The notes under the pieces were generated by a model. It saw only the letters and a program-made list of their open reading frames with translations, searched no databases and was not told where the DNA came from. From NCBI GenBank assembly GCA_023457435.1, contig JAEWLS010000042.1, positions 1 to 64,000 of the forward strand: DNA of 64,000 nucleotides, read 5' to 3'. Positions 33,649 to 42,522 of the stretch are shown piece by piece. The position numbers were made by a program, and so were the translations under genes. The stretch is from Pseudomonadota bacterium (GTDB lineage Bacteria; Pseudomonadota; Alphaproteobacteria; Rhizobiales; Rhizobiaceae). Within the stretch, counting starts at the first letter, position 1, and every line of letters begins with the position of its first letter.

Positions 33649-33944
33649 CAAAAAACGCGCACCGCGTCGCGTTCGACCGTAGTTCGGAAAGCATCGTCCA
33701 AGCCTCTGCTCAAGACTGCATTCGTTACCAAGCCCGTTTGATCCGTGACCATCTGCTCTATCCCGATGAGATTGAGCAGCGAGAAGGCTTCAGGATGAGC
33801 GATATCGATCAGGAGATCGATATCGCTCTCCGGACGGTTATCCCCGCGGGCACGTGACCCGAAAATGGAAAGGTGCGCCACGCCCTCATGCGCGAGCGAT
33901 GGGCGAATCCGCTGCAGAGCGTCGATGAGTTCGGACTTGCGCAT
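33648..33944 (-). CDS. MntA-like nucleotidyltransferase antitoxin
   Basis: 98 residues of the minimal nucleotidyltransferase fold: FGSRARGDNRPESDIDLLID around 28-47, the GSX10DXD signature with two catalytic aspartates. It would transfer AMP to the partner HepT. C-terminal ERDAVRVF is also conserved in the second copy at 44846-45139. Confidence 0.9.
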   Translation of the reverse strand: MRKSELIDALQRIRPSLAHEGVAHLSIFGSRARGDNRPESDIDLLIDIAHPEAFSLLNLIGIEQMVTDQTGLVTNAVLSRGLDDAFRTTVERDAVRVF

Positions 33945-33984
33945 GACTTCAGAATAGAGCGCACCAGTGAGTTTCGCTACTGCC

Positions 33985-35502
33985 CTAGCCCGCGCCTGCT
34001 GCTGCAGGTGCGTTCTGGCGCGGCTGGATCTGGCGCAGCGATTCGCCCGGCCGCTCGAGCCTGTCGAGGAACCACTGGGTGAGCTTCACCCAGACCTCAT
34101 CCTTCTCCCCCGAATCCTCGCAACCATGGTCGAGGTTGGGATTATCGTTGACCTCGATGACGTAGACGCCGCTGGACGTCTCCTTGAGGTCGACACCATA
34201 GAGTCCGTCGCCGATGCAGCGCGCCGCGCGAACCGCGATGTCGATCACCTCTGGCGGCGTCGTCTTGATGGTGTAGGTGCGGAAGCCACCCTCGTCGGGC
34301 CGGCCGCGGCGGTCGTGGTTGACGATCTGCCAGTGCTTCTTCGCCATCAGGTACTGGACCGAAAACAGCGGCTGGCCGCCGAGCACGCCGACGCGCCAGT
34401 CGAACTCGGTCGGCAGCCATTTCTGCGCGATCAGCAGGTCCGAATCCTCGAGCCACTTGGTTGCCAGCTCGCGCAGCTCGGCAGGCGTCGACGCCTTCTT
34501 GACTCCGCGCGAGAACGACGAATCCGGGATCTTCAGCACCAGCGGGAAGCCCAGCGTCTGCGCCGCCACCTCGAAGTCGCCCGGTCCGGCGATCATCACG
34601 GTCGGCGGCACCGGCACCTTGTTGAAGGTCATCAACTCGTTCAGGTAGACCTTGTTGGTGCAGCGGATCATCGACAGGGGATCGTCGATGACGGGCATGC
34701 CCTCCTGCTGCGCGCGCCGTGCGAAGCGGTAGGTGTGATTCGAGATCGCGGTGGTTTCGCGGATGAACAGCGCGTCGTAGTTGGCGAGCTTGGCCAGGTC
34801 CTTCTTGGTGATCGGCTCGACTTCGACGCCCATCTTCTCCGCGATCTTCGACCAGTGGCGCAGCGACGATTCCGCCGAGGGCGGCATCGCCTCCTGACGG
34901 TCGATCAGCGTGGCGAAGGAATAGCGGGCCGGCGTGCGCGCCTTGGAATCGCGCCACTCGCGCGCCGTGTAGCGGTCGAGGCTGGCGATGAAGCGCGCCT
35001 TGTTGTCGGCATTCATCCGGTTCATGGGCATGAACCCGATCTTCTTGATCGACGCCCACTGGCCGTCCTGGATGGTGACCTCCAGAGCCGGGGCGCGGAA
35101 CCAGTCGAACAGCAGGCGCGAGAAGCGATCCCAGGCCTTGCTCGGTCCGAGACCGAAGAAGATCGAAACGTGCTTTGGGAAACTGCCGCCGAGCGCCGTG
35201 CGGCACTTGTTGAGCTCCTGCTCGAGTTCGGGCAGCGCGTGCTCGTAGAGCTTGCGCTCGGACAAGTCGATCATCGTCTCGACGGTCGGGATGACCCTGT
35301 GTCCGCGCGACCCGGCGAGCAGCGAGGCATAGTAGCCTCGCGACTGGTAGGCATAGCTGTTCGACAGGTTGATGATCTGAGGCCGCTGGCCTCGGAAAAG
35401 CGCCGGATGCGCGAGGTAATCGCGGTTTGTGATGATCTTGTGAGGAGTCGCAACGTGGTCAAGATCGTTGATCCGACCAACCAGTATGACCCAGGACGCC
35501 AT
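33985..35502 (-). CDS. RimK family ATP-grasp protein with N-terminal RLAN domain
   Basis: 505 residues. The N-terminal RLAN domain covers about 1-270 (ASWVILVGRINDL, INLSNSYAYQSRGYYASLLA), and a RimK-type ATP-grasp ligase follows (about 280-490: NKVYLNELMTFNKVPVPPT, LVLKIPDSSFSRGVKK, YGVDLKE, VIEVNDNPNLDHG). Catalytic Mg ligands (D, E, N in the last segments) are present. ATP-grasp RimK proteins join amino acids to peptide or cofactor carboxylates; the substrate of RLAN members is unknown. A GNAT gene 203 bp upstream is the likely partner. Confidence 0.88.
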   Translation of the reverse strand: MASWVILVGRINDLDHVATPHKIITNRDYLAHPALFRGQRPQIINLSNSYAYQSRGYYASLLAGSRGHRVIPTVETMIDLSERKLYEHALPELEQELNKCRTALGGSFPKHVSIFFGLGPSKAWDRFSRLLFDWFRAPALEVTIQDGQWASIKKIGFMPMNRMNADNKARFIASLDRYTAREWRDSKARTPARYSFATLIDRQEAMPPSAESSLRHWSKIAEKMGVEVEPITKKDLAKLANYDALFIRETTAISNHTYRFARRAQQEGMPVIDDPLSMIRCTNKVYLNELMTFNKVPVPPTVMIAGPGDFEVAAQTLGFPLVLKIPDSSFSRGVKKASTPAELRELATKWLEDSDLLIAQKWLPTEFDWRVGVLGGQPLFSVQYLMAKKHWQIVNHDRRGRPDEGGFRTYTIKTTPPEVIDIAVRAARCIGDGLYGVDLKETSSGVYVIEVNDNPNLDHGCEDSGEKDEVWVKLTQWFLDRLERPGESLRQIQPRQNAPAAAGAG

Positions 35503-35705
35503 ATTGCGGTTCTAGAACCTTCCCCGACCGGCTGCTGCGCTGCCGTAAGGCAAGGAACCCGCGGTTCTGCTCTCTTGTCTCGGCTGGCGAGGGTCTAGCA
35601 TAGCCAATAGCGTTATCAACCAAATCCGCATGTCAGCGACCCTCAGCTGCGTGATAACCGGCTGGGGTCGGCGAAGTTGCGGCAGGCGAAGGAAAATGCC
35701 GTTCC

Positions 35706-36179
35706 TCAGCGGAAGATCTGCGCGATCTCGGTGGCGTCCTTCTCGTATTTTATGCAGGCGGCTCCGTCCGGATAGTACTCGGGCACGGTCTTGTAGGCAC
35801 GGTAACCGAGCGAGTCGTAACGGCTCTTCAGCTTGTCATTGTCGGCGCGGACCTCGCACTGCACGCCAAGCCCGAGCCTGTACGCCTCGGCCTCGATGCC
35901 CTGGAACAGGATCTTCCCGTATTCGCCACGCTGCGCCAACGGATCGACGGCGAGCGAGTAGAATCGCAGCGTCCGCCGCTGCGCATGGCGGAAGCCGAGC
36001 GCGTACCCCTGCACGATACCGTTGACGTCCTCCACGACGATCAGCACCGCCCGCTCGCTGTCGATGTGCGCGCGGAACTGGCGGCGCGGCATGCGCGAAT
36101 AAAGCGCCGGCGAGAAACTTGCCTCCTCGATCTGGACAAGACGATCGAGATCGGCGGCCTTGGCACGGCGGTAGCTCAT
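35706..36179 (-). CDS. GNAT family N-acetyltransferase
   Basis: 157 residues with the GNAT core: YRRAKAADLDRLVQIEEASF at the start, LRFYSLAVDPLAQRGEYGKIL containing the acetyl-CoA pyrophosphate loop (atypical QRGEYG), and RADNDKLKSRYDSLGYRAY. It is upstream of the RLAN-RimK gene in the same direction. In pseudomonads similar acetyltransferases (sometimes fused to a C39 peptidase) accompany RLAN-RimK genes, so the two may act together on a peptide (inference). Confidence 0.85.
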   Translation of the reverse strand: MSYRRAKAADLDRLVQIEEASFSPALYSRMPRRQFRAHIDSERAVLIVVEDVNGIVQGYALGFRHAQRRTLRFYSLAVDPLAQRGEYGKILFQGIEAEAYRLGLGVQCEVRADNDKLKSRYDSLGYRAYKTVPEYYPDGAACIKYEKDATEIAQIFR

Positions 36180-36273
36180 GGCGCAGCTGTAGCATTCGCT
36201 CCGGCCGCCGTCATGCCGGCAACCATGGCGGCGGTGCCCCGTTGATCGGCGCGGACAGAGCGAGGCGCAACGC

Positions 36274-37104
36274 ATGGAAAATGGATTGAACGCGGTGTTG
36301 GCGAGCGCCGATGGCGTGTGGGATGCGCTGGTGGGGCTCGTGATCGCCTACTCGTTTTCGGTGCTCGGCGCGGTCGTTCTCGTCATCATTGGCTACATCT
36401 TCGCGGGCTACGTCGAGCGCGCCGTCCACCTCGGCCTGTCGCGCATCCGCGGCTTCGACGAGACGTTGCGCGTTTTCCTGTCGAAGCTCGTCCGATACGC
36501 GATCATGGTGATGCTCGCCGTGACCGTGCTGGCGCAGTTCGGCGTACAGACCGCGAGCATCCTCGCCGCGCTCGGCGCTGCCGGCCTCGCCATCGGCCTG
36601 GCCCTGCAAGCTGCCGGCATCATGCTGCTGTGGCTGTGGCCGTTCCGCGTCGGCGAGGAGATCGCCACGAAGGATGTGAAGGGCGTCGTGCAGGAGGTGG
36701 GTCTGTTCGCGACGCGGATGCGCACCGGCGACGGACTGTATATGCTGTGTCCCAACAGTTCGTTGTGGAACACGCCGATCACCAACTTCAGCCGCAATCG
36801 TCAGCGCAAGGCTGCGATCGTCATCCCGATCGGCCCCGACGAAGACGTGGACAAGGTCGTGCGACTGTTGGAGCAGGTGGTGGAGAACGATCCGCGCATA
36901 TTGAACGATCCCCGTCCGGGCGTGGTCATCGGCGAGATCGGCGACTACGCCACAAAGCTGAAGATCGGTTTCTGGACGACCACCGCCGACAATGGCGGCG
37001 CAAAGGATGCCATCACGTTGCAATCCAAGCTGGCGCTGGTGCAAGCCGGAATTCGCCCACCATTTCGCGATCCGGCGTCGATTCGGCGCGAGGCGCCGGA
37101 GTGA
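36274..37104 (+). CDS. MscS family mechanosensitive ion channel
   Basis: 276 residues. Three transmembrane helices; the pore helix TM3 is FGVQTASILAALGAAGLAIGL, with the Ala/Gly packing pattern, followed by the beta domain. The usual RPFxVGD segment is WPFRVGEEI. It opens under membrane tension to release solutes after hypoosmotic shock. The last four bases overlap the GTG of a small secreted-protein gene. Confidence 0.93.
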   Translation: MENGLNAVLASADGVWDALVGLVIAYSFSVLGAVVLVIIGYIFAGYVERAVHLGLSRIRGFDETLRVFLSKLVRYAIMVMLAVTVLAQFGVQTASILAALGAAGLAIGLALQAAGIMLLWLWPFRVGEEIATKDVKGVVQEVGLFATRMRTGDGLYMLCPNSSLWNTPITNFSRNRQRKAAIVIPIGPDEDVDKVVRLLEQVVENDPRILNDPRPGVVIGEIGDYATKLKIGFWTTTADNGGAKDAITLQSKLALVQAGIRPPFRDPASIRREAPE

Positions 37105-37451
37105 GAACACGCGGCCCGATAGCCATCGCGCTGCTGATGGCAGGCGTTCCCGTCGCTGCCGACGCCGCGGACTATCGCTGCCGCGGGCGCGTGACGCTCG
37201 CCTTTGGCGAGACCAAGGGCGATATCGCGCGCCGATGCGGCATTACCGTCGAGGCGCTTGACCGCAGCAACCCGGGACTGAGCAACGATCCGCGCATGGG
37301 CACGTCGATCGCAGTGCCCGCGCCGGCTCTCCCAGCCCGTCAGCAGGGGGTCAATGGCAACCCCTATGTGCCGACACCGCCGCCGCGCGGCAACTTCTAC
37401 GTCCCCGTGCCGACACCGCCGGGCGCCATCCCAAGCTATCAAAACTATTGA
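37101..37451 (+). CDS. Small secreted LysM-like protein
   Basis: 116 residues from GTG, coupled to mscS. Signal peptide RTRGPIAIALLMAGVPVAA with cleavage before ADYRC (about residue 23). A short degenerate LysM-like motif (AFGETKGDIARRCGITVEAL, NPGLSN) follows, then a Pro/Tyr-rich tail with two related units (PYVPTPPPRG, FYVPVPTPPG). Probably periplasmic and peptidoglycan-associated. The LysM assignment is tentative. Confidence 0.65.
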   Translation: MRTRGPIAIALLMAGVPVAADAADYRCRGRVTLAFGETKGDIARRCGITVEALDRSNPGLSNDPRMGTSIAVPAPALPARQQGVNGNPYVPTPPPRGNFYVPVPTPPGAIPSYQNY

Positions 37452-37529
37452 ACGGTCAAGCGTTTGTATTCGTTTGTTGTGATGTGCGACGCGGCCTATG
37501 GGTACGTTGATATCCACAGGTACCGGCCG

Positions 37530-38771
37530 ATGCCCACCACCATACCAGCCGCCCGCGCAAGCTCCCCGCTTCCCTGGCTCATCATCATCTGCGGCTGCGC
37601 CATCGCGGCGATGACCTTCGGTCCGCGTTCGTCCATGGGCTTTTTCCAGCTGCCGATGCTCGCGGAAAAGGGATGGGACCGGACCACGTTCGGCATGGCG
37701 ATGGCGATCCAGAATCTGGCCTGGGGCATCGGCACGCCGATCTTCGGCGCGCTCGCCGACAAGTTCGGCACGTGGCGCGTGCTGGCGTTGTCGGGCGTCA
37801 TGTATTCTGCGGGCCTGATCTTCATGGCGATCTCCGACACGCCGACGCTGCTCTACGTCGGCGGCGGCATGCTGGTAGGCCTTGGCGTCGCAGCCGGATC
37901 CTTCGGCATCGTGCTAGCCGCGTTCGCGCGCAACGTCGCGCCCGAGCGGCGCAGCTTCGTGTTCGGCCTCGGCACGGCAGCCGGTTCCGCCGGCATGTTC
38001 CTGTTTGCACCGCTCGGCCAGGGTCTGATCTCGGCCTACGGCTGGTTCAACGCCCTGATCTTCATGTCGGCGATGATGCTGGTCATCCCGCTGCTCGCGA
38101 TACCGCTTCGCGGCAATTCGAGTTCCGGCTCCGCCGGCCAGACTTTGTACGAGCAGACCGTGCCTGCGGCGCTCAAGGAGGCGCTGGCGCATCGCAGCTA
38201 CCTGCTCCTGGTCGCCGGCTTCTTCGTCTGCGGGTACCAGGTGGCGTTCATCACCGCGCACTTTCCGGCCTACATCGCCGACATCGGCATCGACGCCAGC
38301 TACGCGGTGATCGCGCTCGCCCTGATTGGGTTCTTCAACATCATCGGCTCGCTGTCGGCCGGCGTCATCGGCCAGCGCTACTCCAAGCCGCGCTTCCTCG
38401 CCGGGATCTACATCGGCCGTTCCGTACTGGTCACCGCCTTCCTGCTGTTGCCGCAAACGCCCGCGACGGTGATCGCCTTCGCGATCCTCATGGGTCTGCT
38501 GTGGCTGTCGACCGTGCCGCCGACGAACTCTCTGGTGGCGATCATGTTCGGCACGCGCCACCTCGGCATGCTGGGCGGCATCGTCTTCTTCTCGCACCAG
38601 ATCGGCTCGTTCCTCGGCGTCTGGATGGGCGGCTACCTCTACGACCGTTTCGGCAGCTACGATCCCGTCTGGTGGATCGGCGTGGCGCTCGGGCTTTTCG
38701 CAGCCGTGGTGCATTGGCCAATTCAGGAGAAGCCGGTGTCCCGGCCCATGGCGCTGGCGCCGGCCGAGTAG
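37530..38771 (+). CDS. MFS transporter (oxalate/formate antiporter-like)
   Basis: 413 residues from MPTTIPAA, with 12 transmembrane helices. Sequence pattern GPRSSMGFFQLPMLAEKGW, GALADKFGTWRVL, and HLGMLGGIVFFSHQIGSFLG fits the monocarboxylate/OFA branch of the major facilitator superfamily. Substrate unknown. It converges with the VapC gene, leaving a single base between the stops. Confidence 0.88.
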   Translation: MPTTIPAARASSPLPWLIIICGCAIAAMTFGPRSSMGFFQLPMLAEKGWDRTTFGMAMAIQNLAWGIGTPIFGALADKFGTWRVLALSGVMYSAGLIFMAISDTPTLLYVGGGMLVGLGVAAGSFGIVLAAFARNVAPERRSFVFGLGTAAGSAGMFLFAPLGQGLISAYGWFNALIFMSAMMLVIPLLAIPLRGNSSSGSAGQTLYEQTVPAALKEALAHRSYLLLVAGFFVCGYQVAFITAHFPAYIADIGIDASYAVIALALIGFFNIIGSLSAGVIGQRYSKPRFLAGIYIGRSVLVTAFLLLPQTPATVIAFAILMGLLWLSTVPPTNSLVAIMFGTRHLGMLGGIVFFSHQIGSFLGVWMGGYLYDRFGSYDPVWWIGVALGLFAAVVHWPIQEKPVSRPMALAPAE

Positions 38772-38772
38772 C

Positions 38773-39195
38773 TCAGGCGAGGTCGGTTAGGGCGAAGTCG
38801 CCGCCCTTGTAGAGAAGCGGCACGCCGATGGATTTCGCGCAGGCGTATGCGAAGCAGTCGCCCAAGTTCAGGCGCGCGGGGTGGCCGACAACCTTGCCGT
38901 AACGTCGGCTCGCGGCGACTGCCAGCGAGCCGATTTCCTCCGAGATCGATAAGGTTTCGGCCCGCAATTGCGCCACAAGCGCGTCGACGACGGACGATGC
39001 AGCTTCGAGCATTTCGGCGTCCACACGTTGCCGCCGCGTCTCCGCGCTATTTCTGGCCGCGGCCTGCACGGCCTCGAAGCGGGCGATGGGGGAGACGAAG
39101 ACAGGGCCGCGATGACTATTCAATCTGGCAAGCAGGGATGGCGCGTCCTGCTCTTCGTTGATAATCGAAACCAGCACCGAGGCATCGACGAACAT
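38773..39195 (-). CDS. VapC-type PIN domain ribonuclease toxin
   Basis: 140 residues. PIN-domain acidic residues: D4 (MFVDASVL), E in ARFEAV around 46, D in LNLGDCFAYACAK around 118. Family members cleave specific RNAs such as initiator tRNA. The ATG overlaps the antitoxin stop (TGATG). Confidence 0.92.
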   Translation of the reverse strand: MFVDASVLVSIINEEQDAPSLLARLNSHRGPVFVSPIARFEAVQAAARNSAETRRQRVDAEMLEAASSVVDALVAQLRAETLSISEEIGSLAVAASRRYGKVVGHPARLNLGDCFAYACAKSIGVPLLYKGGDFALTDLA

Positions 39196-39446
39196 CAGTC
39201 TTCGTCGCCCCACAGCTCCTCGCGAAACTTGCGGAAATCGAAGTCGGGGTTTGGCGGACCCAGCTTCGCGCGGGCGAATTCCTGAACCCTCCTAACCCGG
39301 TCGATCAGCGGCTCGTCCGCTCGTGCGCGTTTGAGCTCGTTCTGCAAGGCGATCTTGACGGCTTCGGTCTTCGTCGAAGCCCCTGTCGCAGCCTGCAGCT
39401 CCGACGCCAGGGCATCGACTTCACGATCCTTGATGTACAGCGCCAT
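39195..39446 (-). CDS. VapB-type antitoxin
   Basis: 83 residues of the Rv0623/PSK-like antitoxin family: MALYIKDREVDALASELQ, TKTEAVKIALQNEL, and a C-terminal toxin-wrapping PDFDFRKFREELWGDED. Partner of the PIN toxin downstream; the pair likely autorepresses its promoter. Confidence 0.9.
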   Translation of the reverse strand: MALYIKDREVDALASELQAATGASTKTEAVKIALQNELKRARADEPLIDRVRRVQEFARAKLGPPNPDFDFRKFREELWGDED

Positions 39447-39497
39447 GCGTGCTCCCTCGGGATATCCAATATAGCGCGAAGGGATATTCCGGACAAG

Positions 39498-40019
39498 CTA
39501 GCGCCGCGTCTCCATCTTCTCCACCGGGAAGATGGAGCAGGTCTCGACCCCGAACGCGAGCAGCTTGCCATCCTTGTCGGTGAGCGTTGCTTCCGAGACG
39601 GCGATGGTGCGGCCGCGGTTGATGACCGTGCCCTCGCAGCGGACGAGCCCCGTGCGCGGGGTTATCGGCCGCGTGAGGTTCACTTTGAACTCGACGGTCG
39701 TGTAACCCTCCCCCTTGGCGAGCGTGGTATGCACGCAGCAGCCGAGCGCCGAGTCGAGCAGCGTCGCAGCCCATCCGCCATGCACGCCGCCGAGCGGGTT
39801 CAGGTGCCGTTCGCCCGGCATGCCCTCGAACACGACCTTGCCTTCCGCGACCTCCGAGAGCGCGAAGTTCATCAGCCCGGCCATCGGCGGAAATGGGTAC
39901 TCGCCGTCGATCAGCCGTTGCATCAGCTCCAGGCCGGAGAAGCGCATCACATCCTCGAGCGGCACGGCTCCGAGCCCGCGCTCCGCGAAGCGCCCCGGCA
40001 TGATCTCGACGCGCGTCAT
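39498..40019 (-). CDS. PaaI family hot-dog thioesterase
   Basis: 173 residues. Hot-dog motif GGVHGGWAATLLDSALGC around 98-115 and VEFKVNLTRPI typical of YdiI/PaaI-type enzymes, with the conserved NPLGGVHGG. It hydrolyses acyl-CoA thioesters; substrate unknown. The start overlaps the recO stop by 4 bp (ATGA). Confidence 0.9.
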   Translation of the reverse strand: MTRVEIMPGRFAERGLGAVPLEDVMRFSGLELMQRLIDGEYPFPPMAGLMNFALSEVAEGKVVFEGMPGERHLNPLGGVHGGWAATLLDSALGCCVHTTLAKGEGYTTVEFKVNLTRPITPRTGLVRCEGTVINRGRTIAVSEATLTDKDGKLLAFGVETCSIFPVEKMETRR

Positions 40020-40762
40020 GCGGCTGTGTCTCCCATCGGCGTCAGGCTGCGGCGCAGCGTTCCGAGAAAGCCCGCGCGCGCCTCCGGCGCGTCGATGGCG
40101 CGCGGCTCGTAGACATGGCGGGCGAAGAAGAAGCCGGTAAGCCGGAAGGCATCCTCGACGCCGGCGAGATCGCCGCGGATGCCCGCACCCCTGAGGAAGG
40201 CGGGCAGCGGCAACAGCTTGTCCTGCCACGGTGCGCCGGCGTCGCGCGACACCGCCTTGCCCGATTTCGGCGACACGTAGACGAGGTCGTTGCGCACGCC
40301 CGTCGCGGCGCATTCGTCGAGATCGAGACCGAAGCCGAGATCGTCGAGCAGCATCAATTCGAAGCGGACGACCAGCTCGGCGGCAGCGCCGGGGTCGGCC
40401 AGATGCGTCACGATCAGCGACAGGGTCTCGTAGAGGCGGCGGTGCGGATCGCGCTCCGGCAGAAGCCTCAGATGCGCTGCCAGCAGCTGAAGCCCGAACA
40501 CCGCGCAGGCACTGTCGAACATCGACGCTGCGTTGAGTTCGACCGGTTCCACCTGGAAGGTGCCGAGATGCTCGTCGAGCCGCGCTCGCCACACGAGCTC
40601 GACGCGGTTTCCCGCCTGCAGGACCGGCTGCAGCCGCCGCGACCGGCCACCGCGCACGAGGCCGAGATGGCGGCCGTGCTCGCGCGTCATCACCTCCAGG
40701 ATGGCGCTGGTCTCGCCATGCCGGCGGGTGCCGAGAATGATTCCCTCGTCGCGCCATTCCAT
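40016..40762 (-). CDS. recO: DNA repair protein RecO
   Basis: 248 residues. N-terminal OB-fold start MEWRDEGIILGTRRHGETSAILEV (segments WRDEGIILG and EHGRHLGLVRGG), and C-terminal helical domain with FELMLLDDLGFGLDL. RecO loads RecA onto SSB-coated DNA. Its usual alphaproteobacterial place after era is kept, but a GNAT gene on the other strand and a small gene separate them here. Confidence 0.95.
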   Translation of the reverse strand: MEWRDEGIILGTRRHGETSAILEVMTREHGRHLGLVRGGRSRRLQPVLQAGNRVELVWRARLDEHLGTFQVEPVELNAASMFDSACAVFGLQLLAAHLRLLPERDPHRRLYETLSLIVTHLADPGAAAELVVRFELMLLDDLGFGLDLDECAATGVRNDLVYVSPKSGKAVSRDAGAPWQDKLLPLPAFLRGAGIRGDLAGVEDAFRLTGFFFARHVYEPRAIDAPEARAGFLGTLRRSLTPMGDTAA

Positions 40763-40843
40763 TGTTCAAACCTGAACTGAAATCCCGATGCAGGCAAGCC
40801 GGAGACGCTTGCATGGCAGCCTCCGCCGCGCCATCACTCGGCG

Positions 40844-41344
40844 ATGCCGATAGACCCGAAAACCGTCGTCATCGAGGCAGCGCCGCCGGACAGCGCGGAC
40901 GCTGCGGCATGCATGAACGCCTACTTCGCCGAGTTGGCTCAGCGCTTCGGCGGCGGCTTCGATCCGAACGCCGGCGCGAGTTCTCCAGATACGGCGATGG
41001 CGCCGCCCGACGGCATTTTCCTGGTCGCGCGCACCGAGGGCCGCGCCGTCGGCTGCGGCGGGCTGAAGCGCATCGGCCCCGGTGTGGCCGAGATTAAGCG
41101 CATGTGGGTCGCCGGGGAAGCGCGCGGTCTCGGCCTGTCGCGGCGTCTGCTGGCGGCGCTCGAAGCAGAGGCTGTGCGCATCGGTTTTGCCACGCTGCGC
41201 CTCGACACAAACCGGAGCCTTTCCGAGGCTCAGTCGCTCTATCGCAAGGCCGGCTACCGCGAGATCGGCCGCTACAACGACAACCCCTACGCCGACCACT
41301 TCTTCGAGAAGACGCTCCAGTCTCAGTCGGCAGCCACGACATAG
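40844..41344 (+). CDS. GNAT family N-acetyltransferase
   Basis: 166 residues. GNAT features: FLVARTEGRAVGCGGLKRI, the acetyl-CoA loop IKRMWVAGEARGLGLSRRLL and LYRKAGYREIGRYNDNPYAD. This matches the MarR-linked/YhbS-like small-molecule acetyltransferases; substrate unknown. It is inserted on the plus strand within the otherwise minus-strand era-recO block and its 3' end overlaps the convergent DUF3601-like gene by 22 bp. Confidence 0.88.
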   Translation: MPIDPKTVVIEAAPPDSADAAACMNAYFAELAQRFGGGFDPNAGASSPDTAMAPPDGIFLVARTEGRAVGCGGLKRIGPGVAEIKRMWVAGEARGLGLSRRLLAALEAEAVRIGFATLRLDTNRSLSEAQSLYRKAGYREIGRYNDNPYADHFFEKTLQSQSAATT

Positions 41345-41610
41345 TCGCGCAGCGCGTCGACGACCGGACCCTGGTCGTCGTCGGTCCACCGCATCCTTAT
41401 CTGGCGGGCCTGCCCTTCCCGCTCGGACACGAACAGGGACAATCCGTCGTCGTATGGTAGAAAGCTGTGGCCTTCGAAAATCCAGCTCTCTCCGACGGGA
41501 TGCACGCCGCTGTCGAAGTCGGTAAACGCCTTCGCGACACGGTAGCGGGCACCGATGACGAGGTGCTTGAAATCGCGAAGATGCGCGTGAACCTTCGACT
41601 GCCGCGTCAT
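41323..41610 (-). CDS. DUF3601-like small protein
   Basis: 95 residues. The segments VIGARYRVAKAFTDFDSG, GESWIFEGHSFLPYDDGLSLF and QIRMRWTDDDQ resemble DUF3601, a small beta-rich family of unknown function. It starts 9 bp after the era stop, so it is likely the last gene of that operon. Confidence 0.72.
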   Translation of the reverse strand: MTRQSKVHAHLRDFKHLVIGARYRVAKAFTDFDSGVHPVGESWIFEGHSFLPYDDGLSLFVSEREGQARQIRMRWTDDDQGPVVDALRDYVVAAD

Positions 41611-41619
41611 CGCCCAACC

Positions 41620-42522
41620 CTAGTGCGGAAACTCCAGTCCCATCTCGCGGTAGCGCTCGGGATCGTCGCCCCAGTTCTCGCGCACCTTCACGAACAGGAA
41701 GAGATGCGCCTTCTGCTCGAGGATTTCGCCGATCTCCTTGCGCGAGGCCTCGCCGATCGCGCGCAGCGTCTCGCCCTTGCGGCCGATGACGATCTTCTTC
41801 TGGCTGTCGCGCTCGACGTAGATGACCTGCTCGATGCGCACCGAGCCATCCTTGCGCTCCTCCCACTTCTCGGTCTCGACGTGAGACGAATAGGGAAGCT
41901 CCTCGTGCAGCCGCAGATAAAGCTTCTCGCGGGTGATCTCGGCGGCTAGCTGGCGCATCGGAAGATCCGAAATCTGGTCTTCGGGATAGTACCACGGCCC
42001 TTGCGGCAGACGCTCGGCGAAGAAATCCAAGAGATCGTCGCAGCCCGAACCCGTCAGCGCGGAGACCATGAAGGTGCGCTCGAAGGCAACCTTGGCGTTG
42101 GCCTCAGCAGCAAGCGCCAGCAGCGTGTCGCGCTTCACCGCGTCGACCTTGTTGAGGATCAGCACCTTCGGCTGCCTGACCTCGCCGAGCTTCTCGATGA
42201 TCGCGTTCGCATCGCCTCTCAGCCCGCGCTCGGCGTCGACCAGGAATGCGACGATGTCGGCGTCCTGCGCGCCGCCCCACGCCGTGGTCACCATCGCCTG
42301 GTCAAGCCGCCGCTTCGGGCGGAAGATGCCGGGCGTATCGACGAACACGATCTGAGCGTTGTTGTGGGTGGCGATGCCGCGCACCAGTGCGCGCGTGGTC
42401 TGAACCTTGTGGGTGACAATCGAGACCTTCGCTCCGACCAGGCGGTTGAGCAGTGTCGACTTGCCGGCGTTTGGCGCGCCGATCAGCGCAACGAAGCCAG
42501 AATGCGTCGCGGCATCGCTCAT
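41620..42522 (-). CDS. era: GTPase Era
   Basis: 300 residues. G1 GAPNAGKST at 15-23, G3 DTPG, G4 NKVD, and C-terminal KH domain with IVIGRKGETLRAIG. Era assists 16S rRNA maturation and 30S assembly by binding the 3' end of 16S rRNA. ATGA overlap with the rnc stop shows coupling. Confidence 0.97.
   Translation of the reverse strand: MSDAATHSGFVALIGAPNAGKSTLLNRLVGAKVSIVTHKVQTTRALVRGIATHNNAQIVFVDTPGIFRPKRRLDQAMVTTAWGGAQDADIVAFLVDAERGLRGDANAIIEKLGEVRQPKVLILNKVDAVKRDTLLALAAEANAKVAFERTFMVSALTGSGCDDLLDFFAERLPQGPWYYPEDQISDLPMRQLAAEITREKLYLRLHEELPYSSHVETEKWEERKDGSVRIEQVIYVERDSQKKIVIGRKGETLRAIGEASRKEIGEILEQKAHLFLFVKVRENWGDDPERYREMGLEFPH

Noticed and set aside
33967..35598. Long plus-strand open frame opposite the RimK-family gene
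   Set aside because: It is an antisense shadow with Arg/Leu/Asp/Val-rich composition and no domain; the minus-strand ATP-grasp protein explains the coding signal.
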